In this document: piece by piece, positions 1 through 8,224 of the stretch
How positions within the stretch are numbered: position 1 is the first letter of the stretch
Layout: each line of letters starts with the position of its first letter
Source: Streptomyces harbinensis
GTDB taxonomy: Bacteria > Actinomycetota > Actinomycetes > Streptomycetales > Streptomycetaceae
Assembly: GCF_900116145.1 (NCBI RefSeq)
Contig: NZ_FPAB01000003.1
Coordinates: forward strand, 620,184 to 684,183
Reading direction: 5' to 3'
Length of the DNA: 64,000 bases
The notes under the pieces: generated by a model
What the model was told of the DNA's origin: nothing
The model's input: the letters and a program-made list of their open reading frames with translations, nothing else
Database searches by the model: none
Program-made: the position numbers and the translations under genes

Positions 1-1
1 G

Positions 2-649
2 GCCCACCTGTCGGAGGACGCCGGGTTGATCGAGGCGTTCACCTCCGGCGAGGACCTGCACACCACGGTCGCCTCGCAGGTCTTCGCCGTCGGCAAGGAC
101 GACGTGGACGCCGAGATGCGCCGCAAGATCAAGGCGATGAGCTACGGCCTGGCGTACGGCCTGTCGGCGTTCGGTCTCTCGCAGCAGCTGTCGATCAGCC
201 CGGACGAGGCACGCAAGCTGATGGACACCTACTTCGAGCGCTTCGGCGGGGTCCGTGACTACCTCCAGCGGGTGGTCGACGAGGCGCGCGCCACCGGGTA
301 CACCGAGACGATGCTCGGCCGCCGCCGCTATCTGCCGGACCTCACCAGCTCGAACCGGCAGCGCCGGGAGATGGCCGAGCGGATGGCGCTGAACGCCCCG
401 ATCCAGGGCACGGCTGCGGACATCGTGAAGATCGCGATGCTGCGGGTGGACGAGGCCCTGACGCAGAAGCGGCTGCGTTCGCGGATGCTGCTCCAGGTCC
501 ACGACGAAATCGTGCTGGAGGTCGCCCCGGGTGAGCGCGAGGCGGTGGAGGCGCTGGTGCGTGAACAGATGCCGAACGCCGTCTCGCTGCGCGCCCCGCT
601 GGATGTGTCCGTCGGCTGGGGCGACACCTGGGAGTCGGCCGCGCACTAG
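2..649 (+). CDS. polA: DNA polymerase I, C-terminal part (cut by window edge)
   Basis: The last 215 codons of a family A DNA polymerase; the frame is already open at base 2. The O-helix motif RRKIKAMSYGLAYG (fragment residues about 40-53) carries the template and dNTP contacts, and VHDE near residue 167 is motif C with catalytic carboxylates. The residue at the position of Taq Phe667 is Tyr, the variant known to accept dideoxynucleotides more readily. The protein fills gaps in repair and processes Okazaki fragments in the cytoplasm, acting downstream of the UvrABC proteins also encoded in this window. The N-terminal 5'-nuclease part lies outside the window. A strong hairpin follows the stop codon. 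Confidence 0.97.
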   Translation, partial: AHLSEDAGLIEAFTSGEDLHTTVASQVFAVGKDDVDAEMRRKIKAMSYGLAYGLSAFGLSQQLSISPDEARKLMDTYFERFGGVRDYLQRVVDEARATGYTETMLGRRRYLPDLTSSNRQRREMAERMALNAPIQGTAADIVKIAMLRVDEALTQKRLRSRMLLQVHDEIVLEVAPGEREAVEALVREQMPNAVSLRAPLDVSVGWGDTWESAAH

Positions 650-673
650 GCACGCCCCACAGCGCCCGCTGAC

Positions 674-699
674 GGCCCGGCACCGCGGGGTGCCGGGCC
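674..699 (+). terminator. Hairpin terminator after polA
   Basis: A perfect 10-bp stem, GGCCCGGCAC at 674-683 with GTGCCGGGCC at 690-699, and a 6-nt loop, 25 nt after the polA stop. No U-tract follows, which is usual for Streptomyces terminators. Confidence 0.75.
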
Positions 700-851
700 G
701 GGCGTCACCCCGGGGAAAGGCCAAGTTCCTCAAAGTGTCACGGGGTTGGGACACGTGCGCACCGTCGGACGCCTGCGGGCGGCGGTGTTCGCACGTATCG
801 TACTGTCGGACCTGTCGACGGGTACCAAGCGTGACATGGGAGGGGACGCGC

Positions 852-2384
852 GTGACGTTGCGCATCGGGAGATTCCGCAGGGGGATATCCGGCTCGGCGG
901 TGGCGGCGGCGGCCATGGCCGCCCTGACCGCCTCCCAGGCCTCCGAGGTCCTGGCCACCGAGCCCGCCGGGGAGCCCGACCCCCGGGAGAACGCGGCACA
1001 GGAACAGCCGGGCACCGACCGGGAACACCTGGGGCTGCCCTACCACACCGATCTGCCGCCGCTGGTCCCGATCGGTCCGGCGGAGCCGCCGCTCGACCTC
1101 GGCTACGGTCCGGACGGCGAGGGGGAGGCCGGAGGGGGCGGCGCGGCCATCCCGCCGGGCGCGGCAGAGTCCGGCATCCCGGCCACCGTGCTGGACGCCT
1201 ATCTGCGGGCCGAGGCGGCTCTGGCCTCTTCCACGCCCGGCTGCGGCCTGGACTGGGAGGTGCTGGCGGCCATCGGCAAGGTCGAGTCCGGTCACGCGAG
1301 CGGCGGCCGGGTCGACGCCGACGGCAACACCCTCACCCCGATCCGCGGCCCGCAGCTCAACGGCAACGGCTTCGCGAGGATCCTGGACACCGACGGCGGA
1401 CGCTGGGACGGCGACCCGGTCTACGACCGCGCGGTGGGGCCGATGCAGTTCATCCCCTCCACCTGGGCCTCCTGGGGCGCGGATGGCAACGGGGACGGCA
1501 TCAAGGACCCCAACAACGTGTACGACGCGACGCTGGCCGCCGGGAACTACCTGTGCGCCGGTGGCCGGGACCTCACCACCGAGGACGGGCTGAACCGGGC
1601 GCTGCTGAGCTACAACTACTCGTGGGACTACGTTCGCACGGTGCGCTCCTGGCTGGAGTTCTACTCCCAGGGCGTCCACGAGGTGCCGGACGGCACCGGC
1701 CAACTGCCCACCAGCCCCGGCCCGGGCCGGGACGGCGCCCGGCAGCCGGAGCGGGACGGCGCCGACCGCACGCCGCAGACCCCCGGGAGCGGTGACCGGG
1801 AGAAGCCGGCCGGGGAGAAGCCCGCCGCCCCCAAGCCGGCCGACCCCGTCGAGGGCGGCATCAAGCCGGTCGACCCCGCGCCGGCCGACCCGCCGGCCGG
1901 CGGAGACCCGGACGACTCGGAAGGCTCGGACGACCCGGACGGTCCGGACGAGCCCGGCACCCCCGGTGAGCCGGAGGAGCCCGGGCAGCCAGGCGAGCCC
2001 GAGGACCCGGACGAGCCGGGTGACCCGGGCGAGCAGCCGGAGTGCCCGGTGGACCCGGACGGCGAGGAGCCGGAGGAGGACACCGGCGCGGACGGCGGGA
2101 GCGACACCGGTGCCGACGCCGGTGACACCGACCCCTCCCGCGAGGGCGAGGGGACCGGCGAAGGCGAGGGGAACGGCGAGAACGGCGAGAACGAGGAGAC
2201 CGAGGACCCGGACGGCGCCGAGGGGTGCGACGACCCCGAGGACGGGGACACCGACCCGGACGGCGACGACCCGGACGGGGACGGCGAGGACGGCAAGGAC
2301 GAGGACGGGACGGACTCCGGCACCGCGACCGGCGGCGACACGCCGGTGACGCAGACCGCCGCCGCGGCCACCCGCCGCGTCTGA
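852..2384 (+). CDS. Secreted lytic murein transglycosylase with long acidic Pro-rich tail
   Basis: A 510-aa protein. GTG 852 is chosen because a GGGAGGGG ribosome site ends 6 nt upstream and a signal peptide follows immediately (Arg-rich start, Ala-rich core to about residue 36). Residues 105-275 form an SLT/MltB-like lytic transglycosylase domain: probable catalytic Glu145 in IGKVESGH, GPMQFIPSTW at 196-205, and a DGNGDG loop typical of actinobacterial members. It should cleave glycan strands of peptidoglycan outside the membrane. Residues 280 to about 490 are an extraordinarily Asp/Glu/Gly/Pro-rich repeat-like tail, ending in a short Ala/Thr/Arg stretch with no sorting signal or membrane anchor. 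The gene stands alone between two hairpins. Family assignment is firm; the role of the tail is unknown. Confidence 0.88.
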   Translation: MTLRIGRFRRGISGSAVAAAAMAALTASQASEVLATEPAGEPDPRENAAQEQPGTDREHLGLPYHTDLPPLVPIGPAEPPLDLGYGPDGEGEAGGGGAAIPPGAAESGIPATVLDAYLRAEAALASSTPGCGLDWEVLAAIGKVESGHASGGRVDADGNTLTPIRGPQLNGNGFARILDTDGGRWDGDPVYDRAVGPMQFIPSTWASWGADGNGDGIKDPNNVYDATLAAGNYLCAGGRDLTTEDGLNRALLSYNYSWDYVRTVRSWLEFYSQGVHEVPDGTGQLPTSPGPGRDGARQPERDGADRTPQTPGSGDREKPAGEKPAAPKPADPVEGGIKPVDPAPADPPAGGDPDDSEGSDDPDGPDEPGTPGEPEEPGQPGEPEDPDEPGDPGEQPECPVDPDGEEPEEDTGADGGSDTGADAGDTDPSREGEGTGEGEGNGENGENEETEDPDGAEGCDDPEDGDTDPDGDDPDGDGEDGKDEDGTDSGTATGGDTPVTQTAAAATRRV

Positions 2385-2401
2385 TCACCCGCACCGCGCA
2401 C

Positions 2402-2435
2402 GGCGCGCCCGGGTCCGCACGGACCCCGGCGCGCC
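2402..2435 (+). terminator. Hairpin terminator after transglycosylase gene
   Basis: GGCGCGCC at 2402-2409 and GGGTCC at 2411-2416 pair with GGACCC at 2421-2426 and GGCGCGCC at 2428-2435. There is one C-C mismatch and a GCAC loop, and GTTTG follows. It separates the transglycosylase gene from the rpsA promoter. Confidence 0.75.
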
Positions 2436-2549
2436 GTTTGCGTACGCTCGGGGGTGCGCCACGCCCGGCGAGAGGGTGATCTTGACCCCGGCCGGCCGGA
2501 GAACTGCCGGTTTTGGCTGGATATCGCATGGGGTGGGGCGAACCACGCA

Positions 2550-2578
2550 TTGACCCCGCTGAGATGCGCCCGTATGCT
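2550..2578 (+). promoter_or_regulatory. rpsA promoter (principal-sigma type)
   Basis: -35 TTGACC at 2550-2555 and -10 TATGCT at 2573-2578, with an exact 17-bp spacer. This is one of the closest matches to a principal (HrdB-type) promoter in the window, as expected for a ribosomal protein gene. It would start transcription near 2585, leaving a leader of about 195 nt. Confidence 0.75.
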
Positions 2579-2780
2579 ATAAGACGCGCTGCGGGCCTGT
2601 GCGCCTCGGACGGAGCAGGCCGCGCTCGCACTTGTTGTATGTCCCCTCGGTTGTCGAGGCGCTTTCGGAAGCGGTAGCTCCGGAGAGCGCTTCTCAGGCT
2701 GTCCGGCTTCGGCAGTGCGATACGGGCCCCGTGCGTAGTAGTGCCTACGACACCTTGTCCGTACCGGAGCCCTTTACCAC
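2579..2780 (+). promoter_or_regulatory. Structured 5' leader of rpsA
   Basis: About 200 nt between the rpsA promoter and ATG 2781 with no convincing gene. It contains several short hairpins, including a CGCTT/AAGCG stem closed by a UCGG-type loop near 2660-2675, and only a modest GGAG ribosome site at 2766-2769, 11 nt before ATG. S1 is known in other bacteria to repress its own translation through the mRNA leader. A similar control here is inference. Confidence 0.45.
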
Positions 2781-4289
2781 ATGACGAGCAGCACCGAGAC
2801 CACCGTGACCACCCCGCAGGTTGCGGTCAACGACATCGGTTCCGAGGAAGACTTCCTCGCCGCGATCGACGAGACGATCAAGTATTTCAACGACGGCGAC
2901 ATCGTCGACGGCGTCATCGTGAAGGTCGACCGGGACGAGGTCCTGCTCGACATCGGCTACAAGACGGAAGGGGTCATCCCCTCCCGCGAGCTGTCGATCA
3001 AGCACGACGTGGACCCGAACGAGGTCGTCGCCGTCGGTGACGAGATCGAGGCCCTGGTTCTCCAGAAGGAGGACAAGGAAGGCCGCCTGATCCTGTCCAA
3101 GAAGCGCGCTCAGTACGAGCGTGCCTGGGGCACCATCGAGAAGATCAAGGACGAGGACGGCATCGTCACCGGTACCGTCATCGAGGTCGTCAAGGGTGGT
3201 CTCATCCTCGACATCGGCCTCCGCGGCTTCCTGCCGGCGTCCCTCGTCGAGATGCGCCGCGTCCGCGACCTCCAGCCCTACGTCGGCAAGGAGCTGGAAG
3301 CCAAGATCATCGAGCTGGACAAGAACCGCAACAACGTGGTCCTGTCCCGCCGTGCCTGGCTGGAGCAGACCCAGAGCGAGGTCCGCCAGACCTTCCTCAC
3401 CACCCTGCAGAAGGGCCAGGTGCGCTCCGGCGTCGTCTCCTCCATCGTCAACTTCGGTGCCTTCGTGGACCTGGGCGGCGTGGACGGTCTGGTCCACGTC
3501 TCCGAGCTGTCCTGGAAGCACATCGACCACCCGTCGGAGGTCGTGGAGGTCGGCCAGGAGGTCACCGTCGAGGTCCTCGACGTCGACATGGACCGCGAGC
3601 GCGTCTCCCTGTCGCTGAAGGCGACCCAGGAAGACCCGTGGCAGCAGTTCGCCCGCACCCACCAGATCGGCCAGGTCGTCCCCGGCAAGGTCACCAAGCT
3701 GGTGCCGTTCGGTGCGTTCGTCCGCGTGGACGAGGGCATCGAGGGTCTGGTCCACATCTCCGAGCTGGCCGAGCGCCACGTGGAGATCCCGGAGCAGGTC
3801 GTCCAGGTCAACGACGAGATCTTCGTCAAGGTCATCGACATCGACCTGGAGCGTCGCCGGATCAGCCTCTCGCTGAAGCAGGCGAACGAGAACTTCGGCC
3901 CCGACCCGCTGGCCGTCGAGTTCGACCCGACCCTGTACGGCATGGCTGCGTCCTACGACGACCAGGGCAACTACATCTACCCCGAGGGCTTCGACCCCGA
4001 GGCCAACGACTGGCTGGAGGGGTACGACAAGCAGCGCGAGGAGTGGGAGCGCCAGTACGCGGAGGCGCAGGCCCGCTTCGAGCAGCACCAGGCGCAGGTC
4101 GTCAAGTCCCGCGAAGCGGACGCCCAGGCCGAGGCCGAGGCGGCGGGTGCCGGTGTTCCGGCTCCGCAGTCCGGCAGCGGTGGCGGCGGGGGTTCGTACT
4201 CCTCCGAGGGCGCCGAGGACACCGGTGCGCTGGCTTCCGACGAGGCGCTGGCGGCGCTGCGCGAGAAGCTGGCCGGCGGCCAGAGCTGA
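2781..4289 (+). CDS. rpsA: 30S ribosomal protein S1
   Basis: A 502-aa protein with four consecutive S1/OB-fold RNA-binding repeats, roughly residues 35-105, 120-190, 205-275 and 290-360. Each carries the G.V..I..FG.FV.....GL.H.SEL signature, most clearly in repeats 3 and 4. This is the four-repeat actinobacterial form rather than the six-repeat form of E. coli. A basic/acidic then Gly/Ser-rich tail (about 395-502) is typical of Streptomyces S1. It binds mRNA on the small subunit to support initiation. The gene is monocistronic, with its own promoter and a very strong terminator. Confidence 0.97.
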   Translation: MTSSTETTVTTPQVAVNDIGSEEDFLAAIDETIKYFNDGDIVDGVIVKVDRDEVLLDIGYKTEGVIPSRELSIKHDVDPNEVVAVGDEIEALVLQKEDKEGRLILSKKRAQYERAWGTIEKIKDEDGIVTGTVIEVVKGGLILDIGLRGFLPASLVEMRRVRDLQPYVGKELEAKIIELDKNRNNVVLSRRAWLEQTQSEVRQTFLTTLQKGQVRSGVVSSIVNFGAFVDLGGVDGLVHVSELSWKHIDHPSEVVEVGQEVTVEVLDVDMDRERVSLSLKATQEDPWQQFARTHQIGQVVPGKVTKLVPFGAFVRVDEGIEGLVHISELAERHVEIPEQVVQVNDEIFVKVIDIDLERRRISLSLKQANENFGPDPLAVEFDPTLYGMAASYDDQGNYIYPEGFDPEANDWLEGYDKQREEWERQYAEAQARFEQHQAQVVKSREADAQAEAEAAGAGVPAPQSGSGGGGGSYSSEGAEDTGALASDEALAALREKLAGGQS

Positions 4290-4336
4290 GTGCTCACCGC
4301 CGCTGACGCCGCCCGTTAGGGCGGGCTGAGGCTCCC

Positions 4337-4368
4337 AGGGCCCGCACCCCGACCGGGGTGCGGGCCCT
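4337..4368 (+). terminator. rpsA terminator
   Basis: A perfect 14-bp stem, 4337-4350 with 4355-4368, closed by a GACC loop, 48 nt after the rpsA stop. Confidence 0.88.
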
Positions 4369-4502
4369 GTCGCATGTCTGCCGGGTCCCGCCATCGTCCC
4401 CTTCGCCGGACGGCCGGCGCCGGACATGGCAAGCTGCCCCGGGAATGCCGTCGCGTCACCGCGCGTTCTGTCCGGTGCACGCAAGACAGCGGAAGGGGTG
4501 CG

Positions 4503-5462
4503 GTGACGGTGCGGGATCCGCAGGAGTTGTACGCATGGGACGCCCGGGGGCTGCGGCTCGCCGAGCAGAGCGCGACCGGAGCGGACGGTGCCGGGCCGGT
4601 GCTGATCTACTTCCTCGACGGCTTCATGGACGCCGGCGAGACCGGCGGCCAGCTGATCGAACAGCTGCTGGACGGCCGGCCGTACACCACGGTGGCGCGC
4701 TTCGACCACGACCGGCTGATCGACTACCGGGCCCGCCGGCCGGTGATGACGTTCCGGCGCGACCGCTGGACGGCGTACGAGACGCCGCACCTGGAACTGC
4801 GTCTGGTGCACGACGAGACGCACCAGCCGTTCCTGGTGCTGTCCGGCCCCGAGCCCGACGTGGAGTGGGAGCGGTTCGCGGCGGCGGTGCGGCAGATCGT
4901 GGAGCGGCTGCGGATCCGGATGGCCGTGACCTTCCACGGCATCCCGATGGGCGTGCCGCACACCCGGCCGGTGGGGCTCACCCCGCACGGCAACCGCACG
5001 GATCTGCTGCCGGCGCACCGCGGCATGTTCGACGAGGCGCAGGTGCCGGGGAGCGCGGCGGCGCTGCTGGAGCTGCGGCTGGCCGAGGCCGGCCACGACG
5101 TGCTGGGCGTGGCGGCGCACGTGCCGCACTACATCGCCCGCTCCCGGTATCCGGACGCGGCACTGGTGGTGCTGGAGGCGGTCACCGGGGCGACGGGCCT
5201 GGTGCTGCCGCAGGTGGCGCACGCGCTGCGCAACCGGGCGCTGAAGACGCAGAACGAGATCGAGCGGGAGCTGGCCGAGGGCGACTCGGAGCTGGTTGCG
5301 GTGGTGCGCGGCCTGGAGCAGCAGTACGACGCGCTGGCGGGGGCTGCCACCCGCGGCTCGCTGGTGGCGGAGTCGGCCGAACTGCCGTCCGCCGACGAGC
5401 TGGGCGAGGTCTTCGAACGGTTCCTGGCGGAGCGCGAGCAGGGCGAGGGCGGCGACCGCTGA
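4503..5462 (+). CDS. PAC2 family protein
   Basis: A 319-aa cytoplasmic protein. GTG 4503 is preferred because GGAAGGGG at 4491-4498 sits at normal spacing and the conserved part (DPQELYAWD) begins at once. Upstream in-frame codons look like untranslated sequence. It resembles the PAC2 (proteasome assembly chaperone 2-like) family common in actinobacteria, with motifs such as [10 protein letters not shown], a [12 protein letters not shown] segment and a central VPHYIA. The exact biochemical role in bacteria is not established; a link to the actinobacterial proteasome or to peptide handling is inference. It is followed 26 nt later by coaE, which has its own leaderless start. Confidence 0.8.
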   Translation: MTVRDPQELYAWDARGLRLAEQSATGADGAGPVLIYFLDGFMDAGETGGQLIEQLLDGRPYTTVARFDHDRLIDYRARRPVMTFRRDRWTAYETPHLELRLVHDETHQPFLVLSGPEPDVEWERFAAAVRQIVERLRIRMAVTFHGIPMGVPHTRPVGLTPHGNRTDLLPAHRGMFDEAQVPGSAAALLELRLAEAGHDVLGVAAHVPHYIARSRYPDAALVVLEAVTGATGLVLPQVAHALRNRALKTQNEIERELAEGDSELVAVVRGLEQQYDALAGAATRGSLVAESAELPSADELGEVFERFLAEREQGEGGDR

Positions 5463-5488
5463 CGGCGCCGGGCCGGTAGCCTGCGGGC

Positions 5489-6094
5489 ATGCTGAGCGTG
5501 GGAGTCACCGGCGGGATCGGGGCGGGCAAGAGCGAGGCCGTGCGGCGGCTGGCCGCGCACGGCGCGGTGGTGGTGGACTCCGACCGGATCGCCCGCGAGG
5601 TGGTGGAGCCCGGCACCCCGGGTCTTGCGGCGGTGGTCGAGGAGTTCGGGCCGGGCGTGCTGGCCGCCGACGGCTCGCTGGACCGGGCGGGGCTCGGCCG
5701 GATCGTCTTCGCCGACGCCGGGCGGCGGGCGGCGCTGAACGCCATCGTGCACCCGCTGGTCGCCCGCCGCTCCGCGCAGCTGCGGGCCGCGGCGCCGCAG
5801 GACGCGGTGGTGGTGCACGACGTGCCGCTGCTGACCGAGAACGGCCTGGCGGACCAGTACGACCTGGTGGTCGTGGTGGACGCCTCGCCCGAGGTGCAGC
5901 TGGAGCGGCTGACCGGGCTGCGCGGCATGAGCGAGGCGGATGCCCGGGCCCGGATGGCGGCCCAGGCGACCCGGGAGCAGCGGCTGGCCATCGCGGATGA
6001 GGTGCTGCACAACGACGGCACGCGTGAGGAGCTGGCCGCGCAGGTGGACCGGCTGTGGGAACGGTTGCGGGAGCGGTTGCGACAGCGGCGGTAA
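5489..6094 (+). CDS. coaE: Dephospho-CoA kinase
   Basis: A 201-aa protein that phosphorylates the 3'-hydroxyl of dephospho-CoA, the last step of coenzyme A synthesis. The P-loop GGIGAGKSE is at residues 8-16, followed by the [10 protein letters not shown] substrate segment and a lid region with [16 protein letters not shown]. Length is standard for the kinase alone, without the GrpB-like extension some actinobacteria carry. A -10 hexamer TAGCCT at 5477-5482 ends 6 nt before the ATG, so the mRNA is probably leaderless and no ribosome site is expected. Confidence 0.95.
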   Translation: MLSVGVTGGIGAGKSEAVRRLAAHGAVVVDSDRIAREVVEPGTPGLAAVVEEFGPGVLAADGSLDRAGLGRIVFADAGRRAALNAIVHPLVARRSAQLRAAAPQDAVVVHDVPLLTENGLADQYDLVVVVDASPEVQLERLTGLRGMSEADARARMAAQATREQRLAIADEVLHNDGTREELAAQVDRLWERLRERLRQRR

Positions 6095-6136
6095 CGCCTC
6101 CCCGCTGGGCGGAGGTTGGCGGCGTACCCTGGTGCG

Positions 6137-8224
6137 GTGACCGGGGACGGCGTACACAATCAGGTGGGCGGACAGGCCCGGGTGGAACAGCTCGTGCAGG
6201 CCCACACCGTGCATGTGCACCAGTACGGAGGCGGGGCGCCGCCGGGGCGTACGGTGCGTCAGCTGCCCGCGGAGCGCGGGCCGTTCGTGGACCGGGACCG
6301 GGAACGCGCCCTGCTGCGGGCGGCCGTGGCCCGGCGGGCGGACGGTGCCGGGCCCGGCGTCGAGCGACCGCTGATCGGCGGGGTGAGCGGCCTGCGGGGC
6401 ATCGGCAAGACCACCCTGTGTGTCCGGCTCGCCCATGAACTGGCCGATCCGCACTACCCGGACGGCACCTGCTACGCCGATCTGGACGCATTCCGCAGCG
6501 GCAACGGTGTCGTGCTGTCCGACGTACTCGCCGAGCTGCTGGACCAGTTGGACGACCGGAGCGAGCGGGGCGCCGCCGATCTGCGGTCGCTGCACGGGCG
6601 ATATGCGCGGCACACGGCGGGCCGGCGACTGATCGTGGTGCTCGACAATGTGCGGTACGAGGAGGAGCTGGAGACCCTGCTGCCCGCCTCGGCCCACAGT
6701 CTGGTGGTGGTGACCGGCGACCGCAGGCTCACCGGCCCCGACCGGGGCGAGGGCGTGGTGGAGCTGCCGCTGGAGCCGCTGGAGGAGCGGCACGCCGCCG
6801 AGTTGCTGCGTCAGTTGCTCAAGCGCGACGATGCGCGGCTGGCGGACGAGGCGGCCGTCCGGGACCTGCTGCGGATCTGCGAGGGGCTGCCGCCACTGGT
6901 GAAGGTGGCCGCCGGACTGCTGAACCGGCATCCGCACAGCCGGCTCGCACGGCTGGTGGAGCGGGTGCGGGCGGAGGCCGAGCGGGAGGGGACGGCCGCG
7001 ATGGAGTCGCTGTTCGCCGCTGCCGGCCGGGAGGCGGGCCCGGACGCGCTGCTGCTGTTCCGGCTGCTGGCCTGGTATCCGGCCGGGCACTTCCCGTTGC
7101 AGGCGGCGGTCGCCGTGCTGGGCCGGGGCGAGGACGCGGCGGCCGATGCCGTCGACGACCTGGTGGAACTGGGCCTGCTGGCCGATCGCGAGGACGGCCG
7201 GCTCCAATTGCACGGGCTGATGCGCGGGCACGCCCGCCGGCTGGCGGAGCGCGACGGCACGGCACGGGAGGCATCGGCCGCCCAGGCCCGGCTGATCCGC
7301 TGGTTCCGGCGGCAGGCGGAGCGCGCTGACCGGCTGAACGGGGCCGCGCGGCTGCGGTGCGGGAAGCCGCTTCAGGAGCCGCGGTACGCGCCGGATGTGG
7401 AGTGGCCGGACGGGGCGGCGGCGCTGCGCTGGCTGCACGAGGAGCGCGACGCGCTGTACGGGTGCGTGGCGCTGGCCCACGCGCGCGGTGACGACACGGA
7501 CGTCTGGGCGCTGTGCGAGCCGCTGTGGCTGCACTTCAAGGAGCATCCGCGGCACGGCGAGGCGTCCGCCGCGTTCGCGCTGGGGGTGGAGTCGGCCGGG
7601 CGGTCCGGGCACTGGCGGGCGCTGATCCGGATGCGGTGCATGCTGGCGCAGGCGCTGTGGGAGCAGGGACGCATCGAGCGGGCCGAACGGGAGCTGGCCG
7701 ACGCCGGCCGGGCCGCCGGACAACTCGGCGAGGACCGGGACGACCGCCTGCTGCTGGCGTCGGTGCGGGAGTTCCAGGGCAATCTGTGCGCGGCGCGCGG
7801 GGACGGGTGGGGCGCGCTGGCCGCGTACGAGGCGTCCCGGGCGGTGCATCTGGCCATCGGCAACGGGTACGGGGTGCTGTTGCAGACCCATCTGATGGGG
7901 AAGGCGGCGGCCGGTCTGGGGGAGTGGGAGCGGGCCGCCGTGCTGCTGGAGGAGGCGCACGCGCGGGCCCGCGAGCTGGATCGGGAGCGCATGGTGGGGC
8001 GTACGGCGCACGAGCTGGCCCGTGCGCGCCGGATGCTGGGTGACGGGGGCCGGGCGGCGGAGCTGTACGCCCTGGCGCTGGAGAACGCCGGGCGGCGCGG
8101 GGCGGACCAGGAGCGGATCACGATCCTGGCGGCGCTGGCGGAGCTGGCCGAGGAGGCCGGGGACAGCGGTTCGGCCGCCGGGTACCGGCGGGCGCTGCGG
8201 GAGCTTCAGAGCGGGGAGAGCTGA
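6137..8224 (+). CDS. STAND/NB-ARC-type ATPase with TPR-like C-terminus
   Basis: A 695-aa protein. GTG 6137 is chosen because a TACCCT -10 hexamer (6125-6130) ends 6 nt upstream, indicating a leaderless mRNA. Residues 1-30 (NQVGGQARVEQLVQAHTVHV) resemble the short Val/His-rich tag found in front of many actinobacterial STAND proteins. The NTPase core has P-loop GLRGIGKTT (about 85-93) and Walker B-like LIVVLDNV. From about residue 420 the sequence is Ala/Leu/Arg-rich and helical with TPR-like periodicity. Such proteins are signal-dependent switches, often acting in regulation or defence, but this one has no recognisable effector or DNA-binding domain. Its last 19 nt overlap the convergent glycosyltransferase gene. 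Function is unknown. Confidence 0.75.
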   Translation: MTGDGVHNQVGGQARVEQLVQAHTVHVHQYGGGAPPGRTVRQLPAERGPFVDRDRERALLRAAVARRADGAGPGVERPLIGGVSGLRGIGKTTLCVRLAHELADPHYPDGTCYADLDAFRSGNGVVLSDVLAELLDQLDDRSERGAADLRSLHGRYARHTAGRRLIVVLDNVRYEEELETLLPASAHSLVVVTGDRRLTGPDRGEGVVELPLEPLEERHAAELLRQLLKRDDARLADEAAVRDLLRICEGLPPLVKVAAGLLNRHPHSRLARLVERVRAEAEREGTAAMESLFAAAGREAGPDALLLFRLLAWYPAGHFPLQAAVAVLGRGEDAAADAVDDLVELGLLADREDGRLQLHGLMRGHARRLAERDGTAREASAAQARLIRWFRRQAERADRLNGAARLRCGKPLQEPRYAPDVEWPDGAAALRWLHEERDALYGCVALAHARGDDTDVWALCEPLWLHFKEHPRHGEASAAFALGVESAGRSGHWRALIRMRCMLAQALWEQGRIERAERELADAGRAAGQLGEDRDDRLLLASVREFQGNLCAARGDGWGALAAYEASRAVHLAIGNGYGVLLQTHLMGKAAAGLGEWERAAVLLEEAHARARELDRERMVGRTAHELARARRMLGDGGRAAELYALALENAGRRGADQERITILAALAELAEEAGDSGSAAGYRRALRELQSGES

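Noticed and set aside
1480..1530. Dockerin or EF-hand-like DGNGDG loop in the transglycosylase
   Set aside because: This loop is part of the normal catalytic domain in actinobacterial members, followed by the usual YDATLAAGNYLC segment.
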